Source: Chloroflexota bacterium
GTDB taxonomy: Bacteria > Chloroflexota > Anaerolineae > Anaerolineales > Anaerolineaceae
NCBI GenBank assembly: GCA_004347695.1
Contig: SLTK01000007.1
Span: forward strand, 1-64,000
Reading direction: 5' to 3'
Length of the DNA stretch: 64,000 nt
This document shows positions 52,908 through 61,636 of the stretch, piece after piece. Numbering within the stretch: position 1 is the first letter of the stretch; each line of letters begins with the position of its first letter. The notes under the pieces are model-generated. The model was not told where the DNA came from, ran no database searches, and saw nothing but the letters and a program-made list of their open reading frames with translations. A program made the position numbers and the translations under genes.

Positions 52908-53445
52908 TGTCATGCTGAGCAAAGCGAAGCATCTCACATCTTAAATTGTCATGCTGAGCGAAACGAAGCATCACACGCCCTCATACGTCCTGCTGAGCGA
53001 AGCGAAGCATCACACGCCCTCATATGTCATGCTGAGCGGAGCGAAGCATCTCGCACACTCATACGTCCTGCTGGCAAAGTGAAGCATCTCACATCTTCAT
53101 ATGTCCTACTGACCGAAGTGAAGCAACTCGTATCCTCATATGTCATGCTGAACGAAGTGAAGCATCTCGCATCCTCATACGTCCTGCTGAACGAAGCAAA
53201 GCATCCCGCATCTTCATAATGTCATGCTGAGCGAAGCGAAGCATCTCACATCTTAAAGTGTCCTGCTGAGCGAAGCAACTCACATCTTCATATGTCCTGC
53301 TGAGCGAAGCGAAGCATCTCTCATCCTCATACGTCCTGCTGAGCGAAGCAACACGCATCCTCATATGTCATGCTGAGCGAAGCGAAGCATCTAGCATCTT
53401 AATATGCCCTGTAGAGCAAAGTGAAGCATCCCGCATCTTATTGTG
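52908..53445. repeat. 39-bp tandem repeat array (about 14 copies)
   Basis: Units start GTCATGCTGAGCGAAGCGAAG or the close variant GTCCTGCTGAGCGAAG, continue with CATCTCGCATCCTCATAT, and are 34-40 bp long. Copies are diverged by several bases and two lack five bases. Since 39 is a multiple of three, an open frame runs through (52905-53219) but it is repeat-derived. There are no unique spacers, so not a CRISPR. The region from 52889 to 53505 contains no gene. Confidence 0.85.
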
Positions 53446-53505
53446 CCACGCTGCTCAATCACAGGGTGACAACTTTCCGATGAATTTCGTTACCCCGAAC
53501 TCCCG

Positions 53506-54570
53506 TTAAGGAAGGAAATCGCCCGGGTTGAGAAAACTGCCGCCGGCCACACGTATACGGAAGTCGATATGGTCGCCGGTTGAGTTGCCGGTGCTTCCCG
53601 ATTCAGCGATTTGCTGGCCCTGCAACACACCCTGCCCGACACTGACCAGATTGGCAGTGTTATGCGCATAATATGTCCAGTAGCCATTGCCGTGATCGAC
53701 AATAACCAGAAAACCATAGCCTGTGTCCGACCAGCCGGAGAAAATGACTGTCCCGCTGTCTGACGCAAAAATTGGCTGGCGCGGATAAGTGTCGATATCG
53801 ATGGCCGGATGCCCGCTCCAGTAACCCTGTGTAATGATAATCGGGCTGACCGGCCAGGCAAAATAACCCGTTCCGATATAGACCAGTGGCCCGCTGTAAA
53901 AACCGGGAGAATAACGGCCTTTCCCGGGCACGACAACCGGTCCGGGTTCCTGCCAGACCACCGCATTGCGTCCCCCGGGGACGATAATTTTTTGTCCAAC
54001 TGGCAGCGCGCCCTCCGGTGCAATACCAGCCAGATCATTCCCAAAATATTCCTGGATGGTCTCATACGGAACGCCGTGCAGCAACTGCAACCGTTCGAGA
54101 GTATCCCCTTCAGCAGCGGTATGCAGTACGCCATCCACCGGCAAAATGTTGATCACGCGGTCAGGTTGAAGCCCGCCAGCGTCCGCACTCATGCCCTCGT
54201 TGCCCCACAATATGCTTTCGATCTTCAGATCGAACTGATCAGCAATAGACCAGGGAGTATCGCCCTTTTTTACGGTATATCGATAAATTTCAAAGCGCGG
54301 CCGCTCTGGGCGGTCCGTACGCAAAGCTGCCAGGCGGCTGATCCCATTATCATAATTTTGATTGGTAACCAATGGCGGCAGCGCGATAACTTCCTGCGTC
54401 TTGATCACCTGTGGCGTCTGCGTTGGGCGGCTATAAACCGAGTTCGCCAGCCTGCCGCTTAACAACGCAGGCACCCCGACTGCACCTAAGAGCAGCAGAG
54501 TCAATCCTGGCAGCACAATCCGGTTTCGCAACTGCGATCTTAATTTAACAAACAAGTCCATTCTTATCAT
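53506..54570 (-). CDS. LysM/M23-type cell-wall protein with altered active site
   Basis: 354 residues. One N-terminal membrane anchor (about 18-36), two LysM-type segments (about 95-145 with YTVKKGDTPWSIA, and about 150-200) and a C-terminal M23 domain. Its first metal motif HPAIDIDTYP is present, but the usual HLHFE near the end is GDHIDFRI: the second His is Asp. The enzyme may be inactive or use another metal arrangement, acting as a binding protein instead (compare EnvC/NlpD). Confidence 0.75.
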   Translation of the reverse strand: MIRMDLFVKLRSQLRNRIVLPGLTLLLLGAVGVPALLSGRLANSVYSRPTQTPQVIKTQEVIALPPLVTNQNYDNGISRLAALRTDRPERPRFEIYRYTVKKGDTPWSIADQFDLKIESILWGNEGMSADAGGLQPDRVINILPVDGVLHTAAEGDTLERLQLLHGVPYETIQEYFGNDLAGIAPEGALPVGQKIIVPGGRNAVVWQEPGPVVVPGKGRYSPGFYSGPLVYIGTGYFAWPVSPIIITQGYWSGHPAIDIDTYPRQPIFASDSGTVIFSGWSDTGYGFLVIVDHGNGYWTYYAHNTANLVSVGQGVLQGQQIAESGSTGNSTGDHIDFRIRVAGGSFLNPGDFLP

Positions 54571-54748
54571 CGATCCTTGGGTATGCAGTATTGTAACGGG
54601 TTCACGACGCGAAACCTGCGAGCAATTCTGCTGTAATTTATGCCAGCAAAATTGCCCATCACGAATGGGGTAATTAAACTCCTTCCAAGAACAACCTGAT
54701 CGTTGTATGCTAAATAAGATAGCGATTTACCATATAATAGGAAACCCG

Positions 54749-55384
54749 ATGCAATCCTCGAACCGCCGATCCAATCCAAACGTGCTGATGACCATTGTTA
54801 TTGCGGGAATAACGCTCGGGTTATTGGCTGCGGGATTGTTGAACTCGCAAAATGACCTTAAGCCTGCTATGACCCCCACTCCTGATCAAGGATATTTCTT
54901 TACAGTTCCCGTTCAACCGACTGAAAATGTCCTCTCTTTGAATTTGCAAACGCCAAAAGTAGGTTCAGCCGCGCCTGATTTCGAACTACCTGACCGCTTT
55001 GGTAACGCTGTCCGTCTATCCGACCTGACCGGTTCCATTGTGATCGTCAATTTCTGGGCGAGCTGGTGCCAGCCTTGCCGTGAAGAAATGCCCGTATTGC
55101 AGGCGATTTCGGAAAAATATGCCGATCAGGGATTGGTGGTGCTGGGTGTTAACACCACATATACCGACTCGCTCGACGAAGCGCTGGCCTTCGTTGACGA
55201 ACTCAAGCTGACTTTCCCGATCCTTTTTGATGAAACCGGGGAAGTGGGTGAAAAAAAGTATATGGTATACGGATTGCCAACCAGCTATTGGGTCGATCGC
55301 CGGGGGATTATCCAATCCGTTCAGCTTGGCGCAATGACTGAAGACCAGATGTTGGAAATCCTTACTCCATTGCTGGAGCCTTGA
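54749..55384 (+). CDS. Membrane-anchored TlpA/ResA-like thioredoxin
   Basis: 211 residues. ATG 54749 follows AGGAAA by 6 bp; an ATG at 54707 is upstream of it. One TM helix (about 14-34), then a thioredoxin domain with FWASWCQPCREEMP (CxxC redox pair) and the cis-Pro segment YGLPTSYWVD. It reduces disulfides outside the membrane, for example in apocytochromes. Confidence 0.85.
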   Translation: MQSSNRRSNPNVLMTIVIAGITLGLLAAGLLNSQNDLKPAMTPTPDQGYFFTVPVQPTENVLSLNLQTPKVGSAAPDFELPDRFGNAVRLSDLTGSIVIVNFWASWCQPCREEMPVLQAISEKYADQGLVVLGVNTTYTDSLDEALAFVDELKLTFPILFDETGEVGEKKYMVYGLPTSYWVDRRGIIQSVQLGAMTEDQMLEILTPLLEP

Positions 55385-55510
55385 GCAGTCATTGAATGGT
55401 TCTGGAAACAGGCATAATTGCCTATTTGGAGTTGGTAATTCTGCCCTTCAATGCCAGATATGGAAGCGGTACACTCAAACAACAGCCTAAAAAAGTGAAG
55501 GAGAGAGTCC

Positions 55511-55999
55511 TTGGCGCGAAATAAAACCAAATTTAAGCCAAAGAAAGTCAAAAAGAGTTTCCCAATCTGGCTGATTGTCACCGGCATAGGTTTGGTTCTG
55601 GTGGCGATCTGGGCGCTCGTGAGCAGCGGGGGACCGGATAAAGCTGAGATCGAAGTAACCGGAGCGCCTAAGCTCAAAGTGGAGCAGGACTACTATGATT
55701 ACGGTGATCTCAAACTTGGCGGTGCATCGGTTCGCACGGTTGTCAAAGTGACCAATGTGGGTGACCAACCCTTGCGCTTCAAGGAAGCGCCCTACATTGA
55801 AGTTCTGGAGGGGTGTTGACCGCCTTATCCTGCCATCGGTTCGATGGCCCTCAAACCCGGTGAAAGCACCACCATCTCCATGGAATTCATCATGCACGAC
55901 GATATGGGCGGTAAACACAACTTCAGCCTCCATCTCGTCACCAACGACCCAACAGAACCTGACAAAATAGTATCCATTCTATCCAACTGGATTGAATAA
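55511..55999 (+). CDS. Probable selenoprotein: membrane-anchored DUF1573-like protein with Cys-Sec motif
   Basis: 162 residues if the in-frame TGA at 55817-55819 is read as selenocysteine (residue 103). TTG start 5 bp after AAGGAGAG. A TM helix (about 18-37) is followed by an Ig-like domain of the DUF1573/ASH type: YYDYGDLKLGG, VTNVGDQPLRF, then EVLEGC-U-PPYPAIGS, MALKPGESTTISMEF and VTNDPTEPDKIVS to the TAA. Protein similarity to the family runs unbroken through the TGA, with no frameshift. I expect family members to have Cys at that site (EGCCPP), as in DUF1573 CGC-type motifs. Its own terminator follows. A nonsense mutation is the alternative. Confidence 0.75.
55832..55848 (+). promoter_or_regulatory. 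Candidate bacterial SECIS element
   Basis: Hairpin GCCATC-GGTTC-GATGGC (6-bp stem; innermost G-C could give a GTT loop) starts 12 bases after the in-frame TGA. The loop begins with G 18 bases after the TGA, inside the 16-37 base window known for bacterial SECIS, whose loops carry a conserved G (GGU in E. coli fdhF). Confidence 0.65.
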
Positions 56000-56004
56000 T
56001 CCGC

Positions 56005-56050
56005 AAACGAGCGCATGTGATCCACAACAAATATGCGCTCGTTTATTTTT
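56005..56050 (+). terminator. Rho-independent terminator after the selenoprotein gene
   Basis: Perfect 12-bp stem AAACGAGCGCAT / ATGCGCTCGTTT, 16-base loop, followed by ATTTTTTC. Confidence 0.9.
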
Positions 56051-56071
56051 TCAAGATAAAAGCGATCATTT

Positions 56072-57076
56072 ATGACCCTTCCTGAAAACACGCCATTACC
56101 CCTACCCGAAGAAGTTATTCCACAACCAGCACAGGCGGTCACCTTGCGTCGCAGCCGGCAGGCTATTCGCCGGGCGGCAAAACCATGGTGGCTGCTTATC
56201 AGCATCCTGACGTATGTAGTTGGATTAGCCAGTGGATACGGCCTCTGGGGCGCTCAAAAGACCGGTGAAAAAGCCGTGCTGTCCGGTTCGGATGCATACA
56301 CAGCTCTACTCGAGCAAATCAACCCCAAAGCCGGGTACACTCTCCCAATCGATTTCGGTAACCTTGGGACTCAATTGGTCGAAGCCGGGGTTATTAATCG
56401 CGACTTATTCATCCAGGTTTATCAAAAAGCCGGGCAGCCGTTGACCGACGAGCAGCTCGCTATTTTGGACGGTACCTTTACCGGTCAAATGGCGATGAAC
56501 GGCACCAATGCCTATTTCCTGCTCAATTTTTTGTGGGCTACCGGGCTTGCCAGCCAAAATCCGATTCTGGATTCTGGACCCATTCAAAAAAGTGGGCAAA
56601 ATGGCATCGAGGGATTCGCCTCTACGGGCGGTTGGACGCTGGCAACCCACCCTATTCGCGAGATTTTCTCAAAGTCGCAACTGTTTGTGTTGACTGCCGA
56701 TCAGCAAAAACGGCTCGAGGAAGTGGCGGCGGTGGTATACCGCCCATGCTGCGATAACCCGACCATTTTCCCGGATTGCAATCACGGCATGGCCATGCTG
56801 GGTCTGCTTGAGGTGATGGCGTCACAGGATGCCAGCAAGGAAGAAATGCTGGAAGCAGCCAAATACGTCAACGCCTTCTGGTACCCGCAGCAAACCCTCG
56901 AACAGGCCGTCTATTTTCAGAATACCGAAGGATTGACATATCAGGACGTGGACGCAGGTTTGCTCCTTGGGCGGCAATATTCTTCAGGATCAGGTTTCCA
57001 ACAACTGCATCAATTCCTGGAAACAAACGGTTTGCTTCCGCAAGCGCCCAGCAGCGGCGGCAGTTGCGGTGTGTAG
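56072..57076 (+). CDS. Membrane-anchored protein with conserved Cys pair, unknown function
   Basis: 334 residues. A TM helix at about 39-58 follows a Pro-rich cytoplasmic segment. The extracytoplasmic part is helical, with YRPCCDNPTIFPDCNHGMAM (about 216-235): a vicinal Cys pair, a third Cys and a His, an attractive metal- or redox-active site. The C-terminus ends GGSCGV. No family function known to me. It follows the selenoprotein and is surrounded by redox and haem genes, so a redox partner is possible. Confidence 0.65.
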   Translation: MTLPENTPLPLPEEVIPQPAQAVTLRRSRQAIRRAAKPWWLLISILTYVVGLASGYGLWGAQKTGEKAVLSGSDAYTALLEQINPKAGYTLPIDFGNLGTQLVEAGVINRDLFIQVYQKAGQPLTDEQLAILDGTFTGQMAMNGTNAYFLLNFLWATGLASQNPILDSGPIQKSGQNGIEGFASTGGWTLATHPIREIFSKSQLFVLTADQQKRLEEVAAVVYRPCCDNPTIFPDCNHGMAMLGLLEVMASQDASKEEMLEAAKYVNAFWYPQQTLEQAVYFQNTEGLTYQDVDAGLLLGRQYSSGSGFQQLHQFLETNGLLPQAPSSGGSCGV

Positions 57077-57103
57077 AGCTGATTACCATTAGCTTTTGAT
57101 GAA

Positions 57104-57130
57104 GCAGAGGAGCCAACTCCTCTGCTTTTT
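57104..57130 (+). terminator. Rho-independent terminator
   Basis: Perfect 9-bp stem GCAGAGGAG / CTCCTCTGC, four-base loop, five Ts. Confidence 0.9.
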
Positions 57131-57263
57131 GTTTCGGTCATGCTTTTAAATTAGCCATTAAGCATAATTGCTCAATCTTAACCAATGGTTTTGGCGCTCG
57201 TGCGATCCGAACCGGGTCGGTATACTGGACACAGACAACTGTGCGTCTGTTGTCTATCCCACC

Positions 57264-57800
57264 ATGAATGAAAAAAAGATGTCAATCTTCTCCAGTAAAT
57301 GGGTGTCATTAATATTGATGGTGCTGGGCACCGCGATTTTAATAACATTGTTTGTTTTCTTGGTCGTTGGTTTTCCCGGCCCCAAATCGGTTGACCGGTT
57401 TTTACCGGAACAAATCGCCGGTTACCAGTTGTCGAAACAAATTTCCGGCAGCGAAGCCGTCGAGGAATTTGCGCAGTTGCACGGTAAACATTTGGCGGTC
57501 ACGTCCGGAGCCAAAGGAATTTATGGCGAATGGAATGCCGTTACCCTGTGGGTGGCCGCAACCGATACAACCGAGAGAGCCAAAACTCTGCTGGTTGACA
57601 TGGAACTAAAAATTTCCGAAGGGCGTTCGCCCTTCACATTTAAAGATCCCATACAAGATGGAGACCGGACGGTTTACAGTCTGGATGGAATGGGACAAAG
57701 TCATTTTTTCTTCCAATCCGGGAAGAATCTAGTCTGGCTTTCCGCCAATCCAAATATCGCCGACCAATCGTTAAAGCAAGTCCTTGAGTATTACCCATAG
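57264..57800 (+). CDS. Small membrane-anchored protein, unknown function
   Basis: 178 residues. Start taken at ATG 57264 (57279 is an alternative); binding site weak. One TM helix (about 14-36) and a mixed alpha/beta extracytoplasmic domain. No family recognised. It lies 27 bp before the second TlpA-like gene and is likely part of the cytochrome-c run. Confidence 0.55.
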   Translation: MNEKKMSIFSSKWVSLILMVLGTAILITLFVFLVVGFPGPKSVDRFLPEQIAGYQLSKQISGSEAVEEFAQLHGKHLAVTSGAKGIYGEWNAVTLWVAATDTTERAKTLLVDMELKISEGRSPFTFKDPIQDGDRTVYSLDGMGQSHFFFQSGKNLVWLSANPNIADQSLKQVLEYYP

Positions 57801-57827
57801 ACCTATAAACCAAAAGTGAGGAGTGTT

Positions 57828-58418
57828 ATGACAGAAATCAATCCGGAGCCGGTGGATCAAACTACGCCTGTTGAACCAAGTCCGAATCGCATATGGTCAA
57901 CCACCGGCCGGCTGGCAGTGGTCGTTTTGGTTGTCGGGTTGATCGCCCTGCTGGCCTGGGGATTGGTGCAAGCTGAAAAGACGCCGTTGGAAGAAGGAAT
58001 GGCCCCCGATTTCACCCTGACCAGTTTTGACGGCCGCACATACACGCTTTCCGAACTGCGTGGAAATGTTGTAATCATTAATTTTTGGGCATCCTGGTGC
58101 CCGCCCTGTCGTGAAGAAGCGGCCTATTTGGAACGCACCTGGCGTAAATACAAGGACAAGGGTGTCATTTTTATCGGGGTGGATTATGCGGATGCAGAGA
58201 AGCCAGCGCTGGCTTATATCGATGAATTTGATATCACCTATTTCAATGGTCCCGACCTCGGCACGCGTATCTCACAGAGTTACAACATCAAAGGGGTACC
58301 GGAGACCTATTATGTCGCCAAAGACGGGAGCTTGCGCGGAAATCATATCGGGCCGTTATTCGAGCCTGAATTAGACAACCGCATCGACGAATTATTGAGC
58401 GAGCCTTACACAAAATAA
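57828..58418 (+). CDS. TlpA/CcmG-like thioredoxin
   Basis: 196 residues. ATG 57828 lies 4 bp after GTGAGGAG. TM helix about 26-46, thioredoxin domain with FWASWCPPCREEAA and cis-Pro segment KGVPETYYV. It probably reduces apocytochrome thiols for haem attachment, given CcmF and CcmH next. Confidence 0.85.
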   Translation: MTEINPEPVDQTTPVEPSPNRIWSTTGRLAVVVLVVGLIALLAWGLVQAEKTPLEEGMAPDFTLTSFDGRTYTLSELRGNVVIINFWASWCPPCREEAAYLERTWRKYKDKGVIFIGVDYADAEKPALAYIDEFDITYFNGPDLGTRISQSYNIKGVPETYYVAKDGSLRGNHIGPLFEPELDNRIDELLSEPYTK

Positions 58419-58436
58419 ATTTCCCTAGGAGTTGGA

Positions 58437-60536
58437 ATGATCCCGGATATTGGATTAATTGCCTTAATCATCGCCTTCGGTCTGTCAGTCTATGCCACCT
58501 TGCTATCGGTCAATGGCGGAATGTCTAAACGCCTGGAATGGGTGGCCAGCGCCCGCAATGCGATCGTGGCCCTCTTTTCCTTGCTGACCATTTCAGTCCT
58601 CTCGGTCGTCTATTCGCTCAATGCGCTGGACTTCTCGCAGGCTTATGTGGCTGATGTCTCCAGCCGCGCCATGTCACCATTCTTACGCATTACGGCCTTG
58701 TGGGGCGGACAGCAAGGCTCGGTGCTCTTTTGGGCCTGGCTGATGGCCGGTTTTGTGGCCGTGGTGGTGATTCGTAAATGGGACGCTGACCGCGAACTTA
58801 TGCCGTATGTCATGTTCGTCGCCATGCTGACCACCACCTTTTTTGTGGGCGTGGTGGTGTTTATCACCAATCCGTTTACGAAAATGTGGCTGGTGCCTGG
58901 CGCACAAGATCTGGTTATTGCCATCTTCCCGCCGCTAAACGGCCAACAGTATATACCCGCCGATGGTTCAGGGCTTAACCCCCTCTTGCGTCATTTCGGT
59001 ATGATCGGCCACCCGCCCACCACCTACCTCGGTTTCACCGGTTTTGTCATTCCGTTTTCATTTGCCATCGCAGCGCTCATGAAAAACGACACCTCAAGCG
59101 ACCAGTGGATCCGTACGGTTCGCCGCTGGACGCTGGTGGCATGGATTTTCCTTTCCATCGGGTTGATTTTAGGCGGCCGCTGGGCCTATGACGTTCTTGG
59201 CTGGGGCGGCTTCTGGGGCTGGGATCCCGTCGAGAACGCCATGCTGATGCCGTGGTTGACCGGTACTGCCTTCCTGCATTCGGTGATGATGACCGAAAAG
59301 CGCGGGATGCTCAAAAAATGGAATATCTTGTTGATCATCCTGACCTATTCGCTATCCTTGTTTGGCACCTTCATCACCCGCACTGGCGTCATCGGATCGG
59401 TGCATGCCTTTTCAAAAACCGCGCTTGGCCCGGCTTTCCTGATCTTTATCAGCATTACCTTCCTGGGCGCCATGGTCTTACTGATGATGCGCTGGAATTC
59501 ACTCAAAGCAGAACATGAACTGGAAAGCCTGTTCTCCCGCGAAGCAGCGTTTGTGCTGCAAAACATGCTCTTTCTGGCAATTACCATAGCAGTCTTGTGG
59601 GGCACGGTCTTCCCCCTTATCACCGAGCTATTCACCGAAACAAAAATTACAGTCGGACCGCCCTATTTCAAAAAAGTCACCGGTCCAATGTTCCTGGCAT
59701 TGATAACCCTGATGGGTATCACGCCAATGTTAGCCTGGCGCAAGCAAACGCTCAATAAACTGCTATCCCGGTTGGCGGTTCCCCTTGCGGGTGCATCGAT
59801 TACTGCAATTGCCTGGGCTTTGCTTAATCCGAAGTCGCCTGCGATTTCATTGTTCTCGATTGCCATGGTGGCATTTGTAACTCTTTCCATCCTGGCTGAA
59901 TTTTGGCGGGGTGCGCGGATCCGCATGTCCACGCGTGGTGAAAACCCCTTCACAGCCTTCATCAAATTAGTAATCAACAACCGGCGCAGGTTCGGCGGTT
60001 ACATCATCCACCTTGGGGTGGTCATGATCGCGCTTGGCTTTATCGGCGATGCATTTTATAAGCAGGAAACTCAAGGCACCCTGTCTGCCGGGAAATCGCT
60101 GACCATCGGCGAATATAGCCTCCGGTTCGATGGTTTGGAAGGCTATATGGGCTCGGACGGGCGCGAGATCGTTGAAGCGAGCACTGTATTATTCAAAGAC
60201 GGCCAACAGGTTAAAGTGCTTAAACCGCGGCGCGATTACTTTGTCGTGCAGCAGCAGCCAGTCAGTATTGCCGGTGTGTATTCCACGGCGGGCGAGGATG
60301 TTTATGTACTGCTGGTGGGTTGGGAATCGATCAGCAACCAGAACACGACCTTCAAAATTTATGTGAATCCGCTGATTAACTGGGTCTGGATTGGCGGTTT
60401 CGTCCTTGCACTGGGAGTGTTAATCGGTACCTGGTCGCAGGCTCGCGGGCGCAGTGAAGCCACCTACTCCCTGAAAAACCAACCTGATGAAGGCGCTGTG
60501 GTAGGTACAGCTACCGCACCGGGTATTGGAGATTGA
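58437..60536 (+). CDS. ccmF: Cytochrome c haem lyase subunit CcmF
   Basis: 699 residues with about 15 membrane helices. The haem-handling motif GWGGFWGWDPVEN (about 253-265) and flanking His in HPPTTYLGF mark the CcmF/CcsA superfamily. It ligates haem to apocytochrome c outside the membrane. AGGAG precedes the ATG. Its TGA precedes the CcmH start by 4 bp. Confidence 0.9.
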   Translation: MIPDIGLIALIIAFGLSVYATLLSVNGGMSKRLEWVASARNAIVALFSLLTISVLSVVYSLNALDFSQAYVADVSSRAMSPFLRITALWGGQQGSVLFWAWLMAGFVAVVVIRKWDADRELMPYVMFVAMLTTTFFVGVVVFITNPFTKMWLVPGAQDLVIAIFPPLNGQQYIPADGSGLNPLLRHFGMIGHPPTTYLGFTGFVIPFSFAIAALMKNDTSSDQWIRTVRRWTLVAWIFLSIGLILGGRWAYDVLGWGGFWGWDPVENAMLMPWLTGTAFLHSVMMTEKRGMLKKWNILLIILTYSLSLFGTFITRTGVIGSVHAFSKTALGPAFLIFISITFLGAMVLLMMRWNSLKAEHELESLFSREAAFVLQNMLFLAITIAVLWGTVFPLITELFTETKITVGPPYFKKVTGPMFLALITLMGITPMLAWRKQTLNKLLSRLAVPLAGASITAIAWALLNPKSPAISLFSIAMVAFVTLSILAEFWRGARIRMSTRGENPFTAFIKLVINNRRRFGGYIIHLGVVMIALGFIGDAFYKQETQGTLSAGKSLTIGEYSLRFDGLEGYMGSDGREIVEASTVLFKDGQQVKVLKPRRDYFVVQQQPVSIAGVYSTAGEDVYVLLVGWESISNQNTTFKIYVNPLINWVWIGGFVLALGVLIGTWSQARGRSEATYSLKNQPDEGAVVGTATAPGIGD

Positions 60537-60540
60537 TGAA

Positions 60541-61053
60541 ATGACAAAAAACCGATTCCTGTTACTGGTTTTGTTTACGGCGCTGGTAAGTCTGCTCATC
60601 ACGGTCAAAGTCTATGCGCAGGACCCCGCGCCTACCCCTGCATCCGCCACCGTACCCAGTGATAATGATGTAAACCTGGTCGCCAAGAAACTTTACTGCC
60701 CGGTCTGTCCCAATACGCCTCTCGATGTTTGTGAAACTCAGGCCTGTAAAGATTGGCGGGCGCAAATCCGGGATCAATTGGCAAGTGGCTGGACAGAACA
60801 AGAAGTAATGGATTATTTTGTCAAACAGTACGGTGAACGGGTGCTGGCTGAACCAGAACGGGGTGGATTTACCTCACTGGTCTGGATGCTGCCGTTACTG
60901 ATCGTGGCATTAGGGTTGGTCTTTGTTGGGGTGGTCTTAAAAAGTTGGCGAGCAAGCCGCTTATCCCGCCCATTGGTTCAGCCTGAACCTCAAACCGGAA
61001 TTTCTAAACAAATTCTGGACAAAATTGAAGCTGAAATCCGAAATATGGATTAA
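60541..61053 (+). CDS. ccmH: CcmH-type cytochrome c maturation protein
   Basis: 170 residues. ATG 60541 is 9 bp after GGAG. Signal/TM at the N-terminus (about 5-22), then KLYCPVCPNTPLDVC (usual LRCxxC site), ERVLAEP in the helical bundle and a second TM (about 110-130). CcmH reduces or presents apocytochrome thiols to CcmF. The motif has two extra Cys compared with the common form. Confidence 0.8.
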   Translation: MTKNRFLLLVLFTALVSLLITVKVYAQDPAPTPASATVPSDNDVNLVAKKLYCPVCPNTPLDVCETQACKDWRAQIRDQLASGWTEQEVMDYFVKQYGERVLAEPERGGFTSLVWMLPLLIVALGLVFVGVVLKSWRASRLSRPLVQPEPQTGISKQILDKIEAEIRNMD

Positions 61054-61062
61054 GAGAGACCC

Positions 61063-61629
61063 ATGAATACTTTTGCCTTAGTCATTGGTTTTGCATTGCT
61101 CGTCCTTTCTCTAATCTATGTCTCTTTACCTTTCCGTAATGCAGAGCCTGTTCAAAAATCGAGCCGGGCAGCATTAAAACGCCCTGGTGCATCGAAGCAG
61201 GCCCTCGAGGAAAGCCACCAAAAGGCTATCCTGGCGCTGCGTGATCTGGATTTTGATTATCGGGCTGGCAAAGTCAGCGACGACGATTATTCCGGTCTGC
61301 GAGCAAACTTGCTGGCACAGGCAGCCACGTCGTATCAACGCCTGGATGAAATGAGCGACGCCAAACTTGAATCGCTGATTCAGGCACGGCGAAAGCTGCG
61401 CCCCGCTGAGAACGCTGACCCGCAGGCCAATCCGGCTCCCGCTTCGGAATTCAGGTGCGAAAACTGTCAGGCGCCCCTGGTTGAAGGCGCAAACTTTTGT
61501 ATGAAATGTGGAACGATGGTCAAAAAAGAATTTTGCCCGCATTGCGGAAAACCCGTTGGGGCAGGTGACAGTTTTTGTCCAGCGTGCGGGTTAAGTCTTG
61601 CATCATCCCCCCTCCCCAATAAAAAGTAG
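61063..61629 (+). CDS. CcmI-like membrane protein with double zinc ribbon
   Basis: 188 residues. N-terminal TM (about 5-23), a helical hairpin reminiscent of CcmI with LRDLDFDYRAGKVSDDDY, and a C-terminal pair of zinc ribbons: CENCQAPL, CMKCG, CPHCGKPV and CPACG. CcmI chaperones apocytochrome c; the zinc ribbons are not part of usual CcmI, so this looks like a lineage-specific fusion. It starts 9 bp after CcmH. Confidence 0.7.
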   Translation: MNTFALVIGFALLVLSLIYVSLPFRNAEPVQKSSRAALKRPGASKQALEESHQKAILALRDLDFDYRAGKVSDDDYSGLRANLLAQAATSYQRLDEMSDAKLESLIQARRKLRPAENADPQANPAPASEFRCENCQAPLVEGANFCMKCGTMVKKEFCPHCGKPVGAGDSFCPACGLSLASSPLPNKK

Positions 61630-61636
61630 GCAGACA

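Noticed and set aside
52905..53219. 105-codon open frame with repeated CHAERSEAS-like peptides
   Set aside because: It is the translation of the 39-bp tandem repeat; frame persists only because the unit is a multiple of three. No ribosome site.
52908..53445. CRISPR array
   Set aside because: Repeats are contiguous and diverged, without unique spacers or cas genes.
55511..55819. Truncated 102-residue protein or pseudogene with premature stop
   Set aside because: Frame and domain continue past a single TGA, with SECIS-like hairpin and proper end; Sec decoding explains this better.
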